Assembly: GCA_016926155.1 (NCBI GenBank)
Contig: JAFGPC010000012.1
Coordinates: forward strand, 1 to 37,736
Reading direction: 5' to 3'
Origin: Sedimentisphaerales bacterium
GTDB lineage: Bacteria; Planctomycetota; Phycisphaerae; Sedimentisphaerales; Anaerohalosphaeraceae
Length of the DNA stretch: 37,736 nucleotides
Of this stretch, positions 8,811 through 17,905 are shown piece by piece. Every line of letters starts with the position of its first letter. The first letter of the stretch is position 1. Under the pieces are notes generated by a model, which was not told where the DNA came from, did not search any database, and was given only the letters and a program-made list of their open reading frames with translations. A program made the position numbers and the translations under genes.

Positions 8811-9836
8811 ATGGCGGCGGAAAACCAGGAAGTCGAAAAACTTTGCCATGAATTCCGATCGATGTTTGATTCGCTTCGGAAAGAAGTGGGCAAGGTGATT
8901 GTAGGGCATGAAGATATAGTCGATAATGTATTGATCTGTCTCTTTTGCGGCGGCCATGTGCTGCTGGAGGGCGTGCCGGGACTGGGTAAGACGTTGCTGG
9001 TACGGACATTGAGTTCGGCCCTGTCATTGACGTTTCGCCGGATTCAGTTTACTCCGGATCTTATGCCGGCCGACATCATCGGCACCAATGTGATTATGGA
9101 AGACCAGGGAACGGGCCGGCGACAGTTTCAATTTCAGCCAGGGCCGATCTTCGGACAGATTATCCTGGCCGATGAGATCAATCGGGCCACCCCCAAAACC
9201 CAGTCGGCCATGCTGGAAGCAATGCAGGAACATTCGGTGACCAGCGGCGGGACTCTGCATCGACTGCCCGAGCCGTTTATCGTACTGGCTACACAGAATC
9301 CAATCGAACAGGAGGGAACGTATCCGCTGCCCGAAGCGCAACTGGACCGTTTTTTCTTTAAGCTGCTGGTTCCCTACAGCAATCGAATGGAACTGAAGAC
9401 GATTCTGGATCGAACCACAACAGCCGTCATTCCCGAGGCCAGTCCTATCGTGAATACCGAACAGATACTCGAAGCCCAGAAACTGGTCAAGCGGGTGGCG
9501 GTTGCCGACCATGTTCAGGATTATGCGATCCGCCTGGTGCTGGCGTCGCATCCGGGCGGGGAATTTGCAGCGGATATAACCAATCGATATGTTCGCTATG
9601 GTTCGTCGCCACGCGGCGTACAGACTTTGGTTCTTTCCGGAAAGGTAAGAGCACTGCTGGATGAACGGTATCATGTGAGTTTTGCGGATATCGCGGCATC
9701 CTTCCTTCCGGGGATGCGACATCGTATTCTGTTAAACTTTGAGGGGCAGGCGGAGGGCATTGAGAACGATGACCTTCTGAATAAAATTCTGGAAGTAACG
9801 CCAAGAGCGGTAGAGCAGGATTTAAAGACAGTGTAA
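8811..9836 (+). CDS. MoxR-family AAA+ ATPase
   Basis: I chose ATG 8811, because AGGAG at 8798-8802 is correctly spaced (8 nt) from it and not from the in-frame GTG at 8805. The 341-aa product has Walker A GVPGLGKT (54-61), Walker B with D121-E122 (IILADEINR), and the MoxR hallmark ATQNPIEQEGTYPLPEAQLD. A C-terminal AAA lid follows. MoxR ATPases are chaperone-like and act on VWA-domain or DUF58 partners, often in maturation of envelope or metalloprotein complexes. The immediate neighbours (a VWA protein upstream, DUF58 and BatA-like VWA proteins downstream) fit the 'MoxR proper' operon type. The substrate is unknown. Confidence 0.95.
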   Translation: MAAENQEVEKLCHEFRSMFDSLRKEVGKVIVGHEDIVDNVLICLFCGGHVLLEGVPGLGKTLLVRTLSSALSLTFRRIQFTPDLMPADIIGTNVIMEDQGTGRRQFQFQPGPIFGQIILADEINRATPKTQSAMLEAMQEHSVTSGGTLHRLPEPFIVLATQNPIEQEGTYPLPEAQLDRFFFKLLVPYSNRMELKTILDRTTTAVIPEASPIVNTEQILEAQKLVKRVAVADHVQDYAIRLVLASHPGGEFAADITNRYVRYGSSPRGVQTLVLSGKVRALLDERYHVSFADIAASFLPGMRHRILLNFEGQAEGIENDDLLNKILEVTPRAVEQDLKTV

Positions 9837-9870
9837 AAAAAGGGCGTCTTTCACAGGTTCAAACGATGCC

Positions 9871-9909
9871 ATGGAACAAAGTAAAAGTGAACTGCGTATA
9901 ACGAAATGA
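9871..9909 (+). other. Possible 12-codon minicistron between moxR and the DUF58 gene
   Basis: ATG 9871 opens a frame MEQSKSELRITK ending at TGA 9907-9909, 6 nt before the DUF58 start at 9916. The DUF58 start has no clear Shine-Dalgarno sequence. On its own such a short frame is expected by chance. It is listed because similar frames end at other starts in this operon. Confidence 0.12.
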
Positions 9910-9915
9910 GAATGT

Positions 9916-10827
9916 ATGGCAGCGGTTCTTGGAACATCCCAGCGAAAATTAAGTGATCTTCTGGATCCGGGTTTTATGGCCCGTCTCGATGCGCTGGACG
10001 TGCTCAGTCATAGGATGCTCAAGGGGCGGCTCCAGGGAGAACGACGTTCGAAGCGGCGCGGGCAGAGCGTGGAATTTGCCGATCACAGGCCGTACGTCGT
10101 GGGGGATGACCTTCGCTTTGTCGACTGGAATATTTACGGCCGACTGGATCAATTATTCCTCAAGCTATTTCTGGAAGAGCAGGATTTGACGGTGCATTTA
10201 CTGGTGGATGCCAGTGCTTCGATCACCCAGCCGGACAAGGATAAGAATACATACATCCGTAAACTGACCGCTGCGCTGGGTTATGTAAGTCTGGTGGGAA
10301 ACAATCGTGTTACGATCACGTTGTTCGGCGACGGGATTGTCGGACAAGTCGCCAATATGCGGGGACGTGCCTATATTCCACGGATGGCGGAGTTGATTCT
10401 GAATACACCCTGCGAAGGGACCAGTGATTTTGACAAGGCGTGCCGTCAGGCCGCCAGCAGCCGCGTGGGAACCGGCGTGATCATCGTCGTGTCGGATTTC
10501 CTGTTCAAGGAGGGGTATGAAAGCGGACTTCGGCGTTTGATCGGAGAGCAATACGAAGTGTATGCCATCCAGACACTTTGCCCGCAGGAACTGGATCCGG
10601 AACTGGCGGGAGATTTGAAGCTGGTGGATGTAGAGGATGCGGATGATTCGGAGATCACCGTCAGTTCGGCCCTGTTGAAATACTACAAGCGGAATGTGAC
10701 GGCATATTGTAATGCATTGAAAGATTTTTGCCTGCGACGCGGCGGAACCTATGTACTTGCCAACACATCCACCTCTGTGGAATTAATGGTCTTGAATTAT
10801 CTGCGAAGGATACAGCTTCTCCGTTAA
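9916..10827 (+). CDS. DUF58 protein (VWA-like MoxR partner)
   Basis: This 303-aa protein carries the complete DUF58 signature RRGQSVEFADHRPYVVGDD followed by LRFVDWNIYGRLDQLFLK (about residues 47-82), then LLVDASASI with the MIDAS-like D98-A-S100-A-S102. No membrane helix is evident, so it is probably cytoplasmic. DUF58 proteins are encoded next to MoxR ATPases and are thought to be their adaptors or co-chaperones. It lies 79 nt downstream of moxR, with no strong ribosome site before ATG 9916. Length and motif order are normal for the family. Confidence 0.93.
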   Translation: MAAVLGTSQRKLSDLLDPGFMARLDALDVLSHRMLKGRLQGERRSKRRGQSVEFADHRPYVVGDDLRFVDWNIYGRLDQLFLKLFLEEQDLTVHLLVDASASITQPDKDKNTYIRKLTAALGYVSLVGNNRVTITLFGDGIVGQVANMRGRAYIPRMAELILNTPCEGTSDFDKACRQAASSRVGTGVIIVVSDFLFKEGYESGLRRLIGEQYEVYAIQTLCPQELDPELAGDLKLVDVEDADDSEITVSSALLKYYKRNVTAYCNALKDFCLRRGGTYVLANTSTSVELMVLNYLRRIQLLR

Positions 10828-10840
10828 AAGAAACCGTACA

Positions 10841-10966
10841 ATGACAATACAAACCGTAAAACCAGATCGGCTGGAAAAAAAGAGATGGTTCTCTGTCACA
10901 AGAAAGTCGACTTGTCGTCTTTGTGGAAAGAGAACGGTTTGTAGAATTTTTTCCGTGAGACCGTAG
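10841..10966 (+). CDS. Possible 41-aa basic protein with a CxxC motif
   Basis: ATG 10841 lies 13 nt after the DUF58 stop and the frame ends at TAG 10964-10966, 2 nt before the BatA-like start at 10969, so it fills the 141-nt gap almost exactly. The predicted product is very basic and contains STCRLCGKRTVC (CxxC plus a third Cys). There is no clear Shine-Dalgarno sequence and I recognise no family. It may be a real small protein, a translational-coupling leader or a chance frame; the last is quite possible. Confidence 0.25.
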   Translation: MTIQTVKPDRLEKKRWFSVTRKSTCRLCGKRTVCRIFSVRP

Positions 10967-10968
10967 AA

Positions 10969-12936
10969 ATGGAATGGATGACACCCATCCTTGGTTCGAT
11001 AGCAGCGGCCGTAAGCATTCCGCTGCTGTTGCTGCTGTATTTTCTCAAGCTCAAACGGACCGAACAGCTTGTCAGCAGTACATTGCTCTGGAAACGGGCA
11101 ATCCAGGACCTGCAGGTGAATGCCCCCTTCCAGCGGCTTCGCAGAAATATTCTTTTGTTGCTTCAGATGCTGACTTTGCTGGCTATTCTCTTAGCGCTGG
11201 CGGGTCCTGTGATATCGTTGTTTACAGGTAAAGGGCAGCGTTACGTGGTGCTGATTGACCGTTCGGCCAGCATGAACGCCACGGATGTTCAGCCCAGCCG
11301 GCTGGCCGCCGCCAAGGCGGGCGCCAGGGACTTTATTGAATCAATCAATACCCGGGCATTTTTCCAACTCCAGGAAAGCGGGGATAAGGTCATGGTCGTG
11401 GCCTTCGACGAACACAGCAAGGTAATGTGCAATTTCACATCGGATAAACGACAATTGCTGGCAGCGATTGACGCGATAGAGCCTGGAGACGGACGGAGTA
11501 AGCTGGGTGAAGCCTTGACGGTTGCCAATGCGTTCGCACAATCCCTGGGAGATGAGGCCAACAATCGCAGTCCCCTGACACCGGCGCAGGTGATTCTTTA
11601 CAGTGACGGGCGGATTGCGGACCTGAACCAGATCGCGATTGCCGCCGAAGACCTGGTATTTCACCGCGTCGGTACATCCTTGCAAAATGCCGGTATTGTT
11701 ACCCTGCAGGCACGCCGCTCTTATGAGAATCCGGATGAGGTGACGGTTTTCGCAACTGCGGCGAATTATGGTACGGAATCAGTGACTTGTGATGTCCGAC
11801 TGGGATTGAATGAAGATGTGCTTTCCGTACGGTCAATAACGGTCCCGGCCCGAACACCCGGCACAGGCGACAATCCGGATGAACCGGGCAAGACAGCAGT
11901 GGAATTTTCTTTCCTGCATCCCGGCTCCGGTGTCGTTGAAGTGCGGCTGTTGCATAACGACACTTTTGATCGTGACGATGCCGCATGGGCCATACTGACG
12001 CCGCCTCGACAATTGTCGGTTTTACTGGTAACGGAGGGAAATCCTGTTTTGGAGTCGGCCCTGAAGGCTTGTCCGATTTCCAAGCTCGATAGAGTTACGG
12101 GCAGTGAATTTGACGCCATGGATCATGGGATTCTGGCAACCGAACAACCGTATGATGTCATTGTATTGGATAACTATGTGCCTGTCGATGTTCCGAAGAG
12201 TCGTTATCTGGTATTCGGCCGTCCTCCGAAGGGCATTGATGTCGTTGTGCCGGGTCAACTGGAAAGCCAGGTGATCGTAGACTGGCGCAGCCGTCATGCC
12301 GTGATGAAATATGTGAATATGGCCACTCTTTTTGCTGCTAAAACATATCAAATGATTCTTCCTCGGGATGCAGAAATACTGGCCGAATTCAATGAAACGG
12401 CGGCGATCAGCCTGCTTCAACGCAAAGGAAGTGTATTTCTCCTGGCCGGATTTGATGTATTGGATACCAATTGGCCGTTCGAACCGAGTTTTATTCTTTT
12501 CTTTTACAATTCACTGGCGTATCTGGGTATGCAGGTCGGCGCCGTTGAAATCAATCAACTTGCCACCGGAGATCCGATTCTTCTGGAAGGATTGGACGCC
12601 TATAAGCAGGTAACCATTGACGGTCCCGACGTTTCCGGACAACGGATTGAGGTTGATCCGAGCGGAACGGCGCGATTTGCAAATACGGATAAGGTGGGCG
12701 TATATACAATTACACTGGACGAGCAGAATGTCCAGGCGTTTGCGGTTAATCTTTTGGACAGCCACGAAAGCAATATTGAGCCCGCACAGGAACTTGTGCT
12801 AACCGGGGAAATCATCCAGGCCGAAGCGGAAGGGTCCAGCCGGGCCAGCGTTCCTCTCTGGCCGTGGCTGGTCTTAACGGCGCTGTTTCTCGTATGTCTG
12901 GAATGGCTTGTGTATAACTCGAAAGTAAGGATATGA
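10969..12936 (+). CDS. BatA-like VWA membrane protein
   Basis: This 655-aa protein starts with a BatA-type N-terminus: a hydrophobic helix (about 5-25), the family's typical LLWKRAIQDLQVNAPFQRLR stretch and a second helix (about 60-85). A VWA domain with MIDAS D97-R-S99-A-S101 (VVLIDRSASM) and a LYSDGRIADL segment follows. The middle is a periplasmic beta-rich/GATase-like part (ILATEQPYDVIVLDNYVP, FGRPPKG), and a C-terminal helix (VPLWPWLVLTALFLVCLEWL) ends the protein. It would sit in the inner membrane with its VWA domain flanked by helices and be a partner of the MoxR/DUF58 pair. Its ATG has no good ribosome site and directly follows a mini-ORF stop, suggesting coupled translation. Confidence 0.9.
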   Translation: MEWMTPILGSIAAAVSIPLLLLLYFLKLKRTEQLVSSTLLWKRAIQDLQVNAPFQRLRRNILLLLQMLTLLAILLALAGPVISLFTGKGQRYVVLIDRSASMNATDVQPSRLAAAKAGARDFIESINTRAFFQLQESGDKVMVVAFDEHSKVMCNFTSDKRQLLAAIDAIEPGDGRSKLGEALTVANAFAQSLGDEANNRSPLTPAQVILYSDGRIADLNQIAIAAEDLVFHRVGTSLQNAGIVTLQARRSYENPDEVTVFATAANYGTESVTCDVRLGLNEDVLSVRSITVPARTPGTGDNPDEPGKTAVEFSFLHPGSGVVEVRLLHNDTFDRDDAAWAILTPPRQLSVLLVTEGNPVLESALKACPISKLDRVTGSEFDAMDHGILATEQPYDVIVLDNYVPVDVPKSRYLVFGRPPKGIDVVVPGQLESQVIVDWRSRHAVMKYVNMATLFAAKTYQMILPRDAEILAEFNETAAISLLQRKGSVFLLAGFDVLDTNWPFEPSFILFFYNSLAYLGMQVGAVEINQLATGDPILLEGLDAYKQVTIDGPDVSGQRIEVDPSGTARFANTDKVGVYTITLDEQNVQAFAVNLLDSHESNIEPAQELVLTGEIIQAEAEGSSRASVPLWPWLVLTALFLVCLEWLVYNSKVRI

Positions 12937-13021
12937 CACAAACGGCGCCACTGTCGCCAAACAATGGAAGTCGGATGCAAATATGAATCGGCAGCAGGTT
13001 TTACGTGAGGGATACTCATGA
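12933..13021 (+). other. Chain of two ATGA-overlapping minicistrons
   Basis: The stop of the BatA-like gene (TGA 12934-12936) overlaps ATG 12933, which opens a 17-codon frame ending at TGA 12984-12986. That stop overlaps ATG 12983, opening a 12-codon frame ending at TGA 13019-13021, which in turn overlaps ATG 13018 of the next gene. Three successive ATGA junctions therefore bridge the 81-nt gap. This could allow termination-reinitiation across the gap. A GAGGG at 13007-13011 may also serve the 13018 start independently. Confidence 0.25.
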
Positions 13022-15219
13022 AGAGAATGATTCGATTTACATGCACGATAGCACTGACAATCTTAATCGGCACAGCCTGGGCCAGGAAAGAAGAAGACTT
13101 TAATGTAGATGTTTTTGTCGGCTGGGGTGGGTGTTACCGGCCAATGGAATGGACTACCGTGGAGATTAATATCGATACGGAACTGACCGAGCCATTTGAA
13201 GGGATTTTACAGCTTTCCTCCAAACAGGATAGTTTGAATCGGATGCATGTCATACACCGGTTTGTTGTAACGCCGGATGTCCCGACGCATTTGCCGCTGG
13301 TGAGCAAGTTTGTGTTTGCCGCTGAAAAATGTGAAGTTCAGATTCGCGACTCGCGGAACCGTATCCAGTGGCAGAATACGTTTGATCTTTGGGATCCTTC
13401 GTTCCAACGGCAGATGCTTACGGCGGTCAATGAGAATGATCTTCTTGTGGGTTTGATCGGAGAACGGAAATTCGGACTTTTACAATTGCCAAGACAATCC
13501 ATGTGTATATCGGATCGAAATCGGGGTAAAGTATATGTCCAGGATAAAATGCCGCGAGCTGCGCCCTGGGACTGGACAGGCTATGCCTCGCTCGATGCTC
13601 TGGTATTATACAATCCGGAGTGGACTCGGTTTAATCCCTATCAGCTGCAGGCTATTTGTGATTTTGTTCATAATGGAGGTATGCTTCTATTGGTAACCGG
13701 AACGCATCCGCTGGATGCGAGCAATCCACTTACCCAACTTCTTCCGTTTGTACTTAATCCCGATCGTCAGGTCGAAATTGAACGGGGATTATTATCCGAC
13801 CTGGGGCTTCCTTCAGAGGCTACTGAAACAGTGGTCTGCCGGCCGATTGAACCAAAACCGAACGCCGGACTGTTTCAAATCAGCCGGACAAACAGCGGCT
13901 GCGGTATTTTCGGAGTAGGATACGTTGGATTCGGTCGAGTCGCAATATTAGGATTCGATCCAGACACACTGAGTGATCGCCAAAAGACCGCTTCTACCCT
14001 TTTCTGGACAAACAGGCTTCGAACCCTTCTGGAGGACTCCCGCTCACGAAGTTTTGAGCCTCCCCCCGAAAAGCCGGAAATGGTATGGGGTTCGGGACGG
14101 TTCGGAGTCGATTATGAACGGTCGGTTCAGCAGATTCCTTTACGCAGAAGCATTGAATATGTCAAGGATCCGGCCAAAGAGGAAAACCAGAATACCTCGA
14201 TGTGGCGTCATTTTGAGATCGGCTATGCGCAAACGGGAAGTAATGCGATCATCGAGCACCTTTACAATATCTCCGAAATGAAACCCCTGAGTATCTGGTG
14301 GGTGATTCTGCTTTTAACCCTGCTGGCCATTTTACTGGGTCCGGTGGATTACATTGTGCTTAAACGAAAAGAAATGCTTCCCTTGACATGGGTGACTTCC
14401 ACGGGATGGATTATTCTGTTTTCCGTAGGCGCTTATTACGGAGTACAAGCGCTCCGTGGCGGATCACTGCAGATTCGTATGGTTTCCACAACGGATGGAA
14501 TTCAAGGCGCCTCCCGCTGCTGGAAAACCGAATACTGTGGTATTTTCGCTCCTCGCAGCAGCGATTATATTTTTGACGATGCCAAGGATTTGTATGATCA
14601 AAAGCAATGGTGGTCGGGTGTATCTCCCTCTGAAACTCAGATCTATTCGTATCATCAACAGCCGGGGAGTCGAAATATTTTCTGTGCACAGGAAGACGGC
14701 GCCAACATCCCCTGGTCCTTACCGGTCAATATTTGGACGATTCAGACGCTCATGAATGAATACCCGACCAATGGCCTTCCCATAAATGCGACGATTAAAC
14801 GGCAAAACGGTGAATATGTCGTGACCGTCACCAATCTTTCCAACGCACCAATCCGGGAGGCTTATGTTCTCTTTTCCGGAGACCGGCGACTGATGCTTGG
14901 TCCCATCAATCCCCTTCAGACAAAAGAATTTTCAGGTCATCTGGAACGATTTGAGGGATGGGACGCTATCATGAGCAATCAGCTTCAGACGTATATGCAC
15001 GGACACGGCGCCAATTATCAATTGCGCAATGAAACGCCATTCGCAGCACTGGGAGTCCTCCAGCGAACCCAAGCGATCTTAAATTATCTTCAATACGGCG
15101 CCGCCGTTATATGTGCACAATTTGAAGAACAATCAATCCCCTATCCGATCAAAGGGGCTTCGGGCGAACAGCATCATATCCAGTTGGTTCGGCAAGTGAT
15201 ATTTCCAGAAGAGAGATAA
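13018..15219 (+). CDS. Large periplasmic/membrane protein of the MoxR-VWA operon
   Basis: This 733-aa protein has a signal peptide (MKRMIRFTCTIALTILIGTA, predicted cut near AWA-RK). A large periplasmic region follows, with a GATase-like/DUF4350-like stretch around residues 190-260 (QLQAICDFVHNGGMLLLVTG). Two membrane helices lie near 423-447 and 456-475 (SIWWVILLLTLLAILLGPVD is typical of this class), and a C-terminal beta-rich domain ends it. Proteins of this form recur next to BatA-like proteins and ABC-2 genes in planctomycetes, but no biochemical function is known to me. It ends 4 nt before the ABC ATPase start, so it may link the VWA part of the operon to the exporter. It has no catalytic motif that I can identify. 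Confidence 0.85.
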   Translation: MKRMIRFTCTIALTILIGTAWARKEEDFNVDVFVGWGGCYRPMEWTTVEINIDTELTEPFEGILQLSSKQDSLNRMHVIHRFVVTPDVPTHLPLVSKFVFAAEKCEVQIRDSRNRIQWQNTFDLWDPSFQRQMLTAVNENDLLVGLIGERKFGLLQLPRQSMCISDRNRGKVYVQDKMPRAAPWDWTGYASLDALVLYNPEWTRFNPYQLQAICDFVHNGGMLLLVTGTHPLDASNPLTQLLPFVLNPDRQVEIERGLLSDLGLPSEATETVVCRPIEPKPNAGLFQISRTNSGCGIFGVGYVGFGRVAILGFDPDTLSDRQKTASTLFWTNRLRTLLEDSRSRSFEPPPEKPEMVWGSGRFGVDYERSVQQIPLRRSIEYVKDPAKEENQNTSMWRHFEIGYAQTGSNAIIEHLYNISEMKPLSIWWVILLLTLLAILLGPVDYIVLKRKEMLPLTWVTSTGWIILFSVGAYYGVQALRGGSLQIRMVSTTDGIQGASRCWKTEYCGIFAPRSSDYIFDDAKDLYDQKQWWSGVSPSETQIYSYHQQPGSRNIFCAQEDGANIPWSLPVNIWTIQTLMNEYPTNGLPINATIKRQNGEYVVTVTNLSNAPIREAYVLFSGDRRLMLGPINPLQTKEFSGHLERFEGWDAIMSNQLQTYMHGHGANYQLRNETPFAALGVLQRTQAILNYLQYGAAVICAQFEEQSIPYPIKGASGEQHHIQLVRQVIFPEER

Positions 15220-15223
15220 AACC

Positions 15224-16150
15224 ATGATTGAAACGCAGAAATTATCCAAGTATTACGGAAACCTCGCCGCTCTTGTGGACCTGGACTTGAAAATTGAACA
15301 GGGTGATATCTTTGGATTCATCGGTCCCAACGGCGCCGGTAAAACAACAACCATGCGCATCCTGGCAACGCTTCTGGAACCGACGCGAGGCCGGGCGTTT
15401 ATCGACGGACTGGATGTCATGAGAACCGGAAAAGAGGTGCGTCGACGAGTGGGATATATGCCGGACTTTATGGGTGTGTACGACGACCTCAAGGTTTTCG
15501 AATACCTCGAGTTTTTTGCGGCGGCGTTTAACATCGAACGAAAGAAACGCAAGGCCATCGTCGAAGGGGTCCTGGAACTAACGGACTTGCAGGGTAAACG
15601 GACCGCCGCCGTGGATAGTCTTTCCCGCGGGATGCAACAGCGGCTGGGCCTGGCCCGGGTGCTGATTCACGATCCGAAGGTGCTGATTCTGGACGAGCCA
15701 GCCAGCGGACTCGATCCCAGGGCGAGGATCGAGATTCGCGAGCTTTTGCGGGAACTGAAGCGAATGGGCAAAACCATCATGATCTCCAGCCATATCCTGA
15801 GCGAACTGGAGGAAATCTGTGATCATGTAGGGATTATTGAGCACGGCAAAATGGTATTCAGCGGAACCATGGATGAGATTCGCCGACAGATGGGAATTCA
15901 GAGCAAGATGCGAGTCCGTGTGGCCGGGGACCGTGATCGGGCGTTCGAGGTGCTCAGTTCGCTGCCGCAGATCAAGGAAGTCCGGCCTGAGGACGGTTAT
16001 CTGGCGGTCACCTATGCCGAGGGGCATGAGATTGACGGAACGATCGCTCGAACGCTGGTGCAGGCGGGACTGGATGTGATCGCCCTGGAGCCGGAACAAC
16101 TGAAGCTGGACAATGCCTTTTTACAATTAACCAAGGGGATTGTACACTAA
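15224..16150 (+). CDS. ABC-2 type transporter ATPase
   Basis: This 308-aa nucleotide-binding protein has Walker A GPNGAGKTT (34-42), an LSRGMQQRLGLAR signature (about 133), Walker B plus D-loop VLILDEPASGLDP (about 153) and a switch histidine in TIMISSHILSEL. About 90 residues follow the core domain, as in CcmA/NatA-type ATPases of ABC-2 exporters. It is 4 nt from the preceding gene and is followed by four permease genes, and it is the only ATPase for them in the window. It should energise one or all of these permeases. It is not an FbpC/MalK-type importer ATPase, so it is a poor match for the importer permease at 3358. Confidence 0.95.
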   Translation: MIETQKLSKYYGNLAALVDLDLKIEQGDIFGFIGPNGAGKTTTMRILATLLEPTRGRAFIDGLDVMRTGKEVRRRVGYMPDFMGVYDDLKVFEYLEFFAAAFNIERKKRKAIVEGVLELTDLQGKRTAAVDSLSRGMQQRLGLARVLIHDPKVLILDEPASGLDPRARIEIRELLRELKRMGKTIMISSHILSELEEICDHVGIIEHGKMVFSGTMDEIRRQMGIQSKMRVRVAGDRDRAFEVLSSLPQIKEVRPEDGYLAVTYAEGHEIDGTIARTLVQAGLDVIALEPEQLKLDNAFLQLTKGIVH

Positions 16151-16177
16151 GATATTTATCCCCGGATTTACAATCGG

Positions 16178-17905
16178 ATGAGACAAAAAGCAACACAGAT
16201 ACTTACATGGATGAACAGATACAATCCTATCGATCTGGCCGGGCCGATCGTGGACAAGGAATTACGCGTTGCCGCCGGTCGCAAACGATATTATTTTCTT
16301 CGTACCTTGTATATTGCCATTCTGACTCTTTTCCTTGCCAGCGTCTGGTTTTCTCACGTTGGAGTGAGTCCCGTGCGGGCCGGAGCGCTCCGAGCGGCCG
16401 ACATGTCCAGTGCCGGAAGAATGACGATTATTACCATTGTGTCGTTCCAGTTTATCACCCTGCCAATCCTGGCCGTGGTGCTTCTGAGCAACAGTGTAAG
16501 CGATGAAATTCGCCAGGGCACATTAGCGGTCTTGATGACCACGCCTATTAATGCCCTGCAAATTGTCGTCGGGAAACTGTTCGGACGTCTGCTCGTTCTG
16601 GTGCTATTGCTGGCCATCAGCTTTCCACTGCTTTCGATTGTACGCGTATTTGGGGGAGTCCCATGGACTTTTGTTCTGGCCGGCGTCTTCCTGACGTTTA
16701 CAACATCCATGCTTGGCGGATCTCTGAGTCTGCTGGCGTCGATATCGATTCGTCAGGCGTATCGCTCGACCATTTTGGTGATATTAATACTGGTGTTTCT
16801 GTTCCTCGCGGCGATAGCCATTCATACCTGGAATACAGTCGGCGGTCCACCCAAGTGGCTCAAAGAAATGACCGGTTTTCTCAGATTTCTCAATCCGTAT
16901 GCGATTTTCTATGGAGTCAGCAGCACTTTACTTCCCGGCGGAGGCGGCCCGCAGATAATGAATGGATGGTTTGGACACTGTCTATTCATGGTATTCCTTT
17001 CCTCCGGGATCGCCCTGCTGGCAACGATTCGTTTGCGAAAGGTAATGCTGACGGAGGCCTTTGGAGGCGAAAAAAACAGTCTTCGTCGATGGTTTCGTCT
17101 GGATCGCAAGACCTTCATCGAACGTCGCGCTATTCGTCCCATACGGGGAGAATGTGTCATCTGGAAGGAATTACAGCGAATCCGGCCCCGAACGATTCAA
17201 CCGTTTTTATTTTATGGAGCCATGGCCCTCTTCATATACACCATCACAATCCTTGTACCGGGGCGCATTGTACTGTCAAAGACCTTTCACAGTTGGTTTG
17301 CAGGGATTCTGGTACTGACAGGTCTGATTCGGACCGCCTCGCTGGCCGCCGGCAGTGTCGCCAGTGAACGTGAAGGCCGATGCTGGCCCCTGTTACTAAC
17401 AACACTTCTGGATGAAAAGCAAATCATTCGAGGAAAAGTAGTGGCTATTCTGATTGACACCGCCCCCCTATGGATTTGGCTTTTTTTGCATACTGTTCTA
17501 TTTACCGCGATCGGCGTATTGGATCCTCTGGCGCCATTCGGTTTGCTATTAACAATCCCCCCGGGGATTTTATTTTTTATCGGATTGGGGATGTATTTCG
17601 GAACTCGCCTCAAAACTGTAACGGGGGCAGTGGCTGTCACATTCGCCGCACCCATTGGAATGAGTTTTCTTTTTCCCCTGCTGGGTTTTGCCAATCCCAT
17701 TTTCTGTGCGGCATGGAGTATGCAGCTTTCGACAGAAGATCTCCTAACGGAACCTTTCGGATTGGTCTTTCTTGGCAGTTTTGCGGCGGCGCCTATTATC
17801 GTCTATGCAACGTTGGGACTGGTATTTCTGTGGCAGGCGCGTTGCCGTGTGCGACGGGATGTCTTTGGTTTGGGACAAGTGGATGTGATAGGACCTCGTG
17901 GCTGA
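16178..17905 (+). CDS. ABC-2 permease paralog 1 (double ABC-2 unit)
   Basis: This 575-aa polytopic protein opens with the shared GPIVDKELRVAAGRKRYYFLR motif (residues 22-42, slightly different from its paralogs). It carries one ABC-2 motif near 107-140 (SDEIRQGTLAVLMTTPINAL) and a second, weaker copy near 395-430 (SEREGRCWPLLLTTLLDEKQ). A central WKELQRI element resembles the N-terminal KEL motif, suggesting that the two halves arose by duplication. About 12 membrane helices are apparent. It follows the ATPase by 27 nt and overlaps the next permease by 8 bp. The substrate is unknown. Confidence 0.9.
   Translation: MRQKATQILTWMNRYNPIDLAGPIVDKELRVAAGRKRYYFLRTLYIAILTLFLASVWFSHVGVSPVRAGALRAADMSSAGRMTIITIVSFQFITLPILAVVLLSNSVSDEIRQGTLAVLMTTPINALQIVVGKLFGRLLVLVLLLAISFPLLSIVRVFGGVPWTFVLAGVFLTFTTSMLGGSLSLLASISIRQAYRSTILVILILVFLFLAAIAIHTWNTVGGPPKWLKEMTGFLRFLNPYAIFYGVSSTLLPGGGGPQIMNGWFGHCLFMVFLSSGIALLATIRLRKVMLTEAFGGEKNSLRRWFRLDRKTFIERRAIRPIRGECVIWKELQRIRPRTIQPFLFYGAMALFIYTITILVPGRIVLSKTFHSWFAGILVLTGLIRTASLAAGSVASEREGRCWPLLLTTLLDEKQIIRGKVVAILIDTAPLWIWLFLHTVLFTAIGVLDPLAPFGLLLTIPPGILFFIGLGMYFGTRLKTVTGAVAVTFAAPIGMSFLFPLLGFANPIFCAAWSMQLSTEDLLTEPFGLVFLGSFAAAPIIVYATLGLVFLWQARCRVRRDVFGLGQVDVIGPRG

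Noticed and set aside
15224-16150. ABC ATPase as the missing partner of the importer permease at 3358
   Set aside because: Its C-terminal extension and neighbours are those of ABC-2 exporters, it sits directly before four ABC-2 permeases, and it is 9.4 kb from the importer genes.
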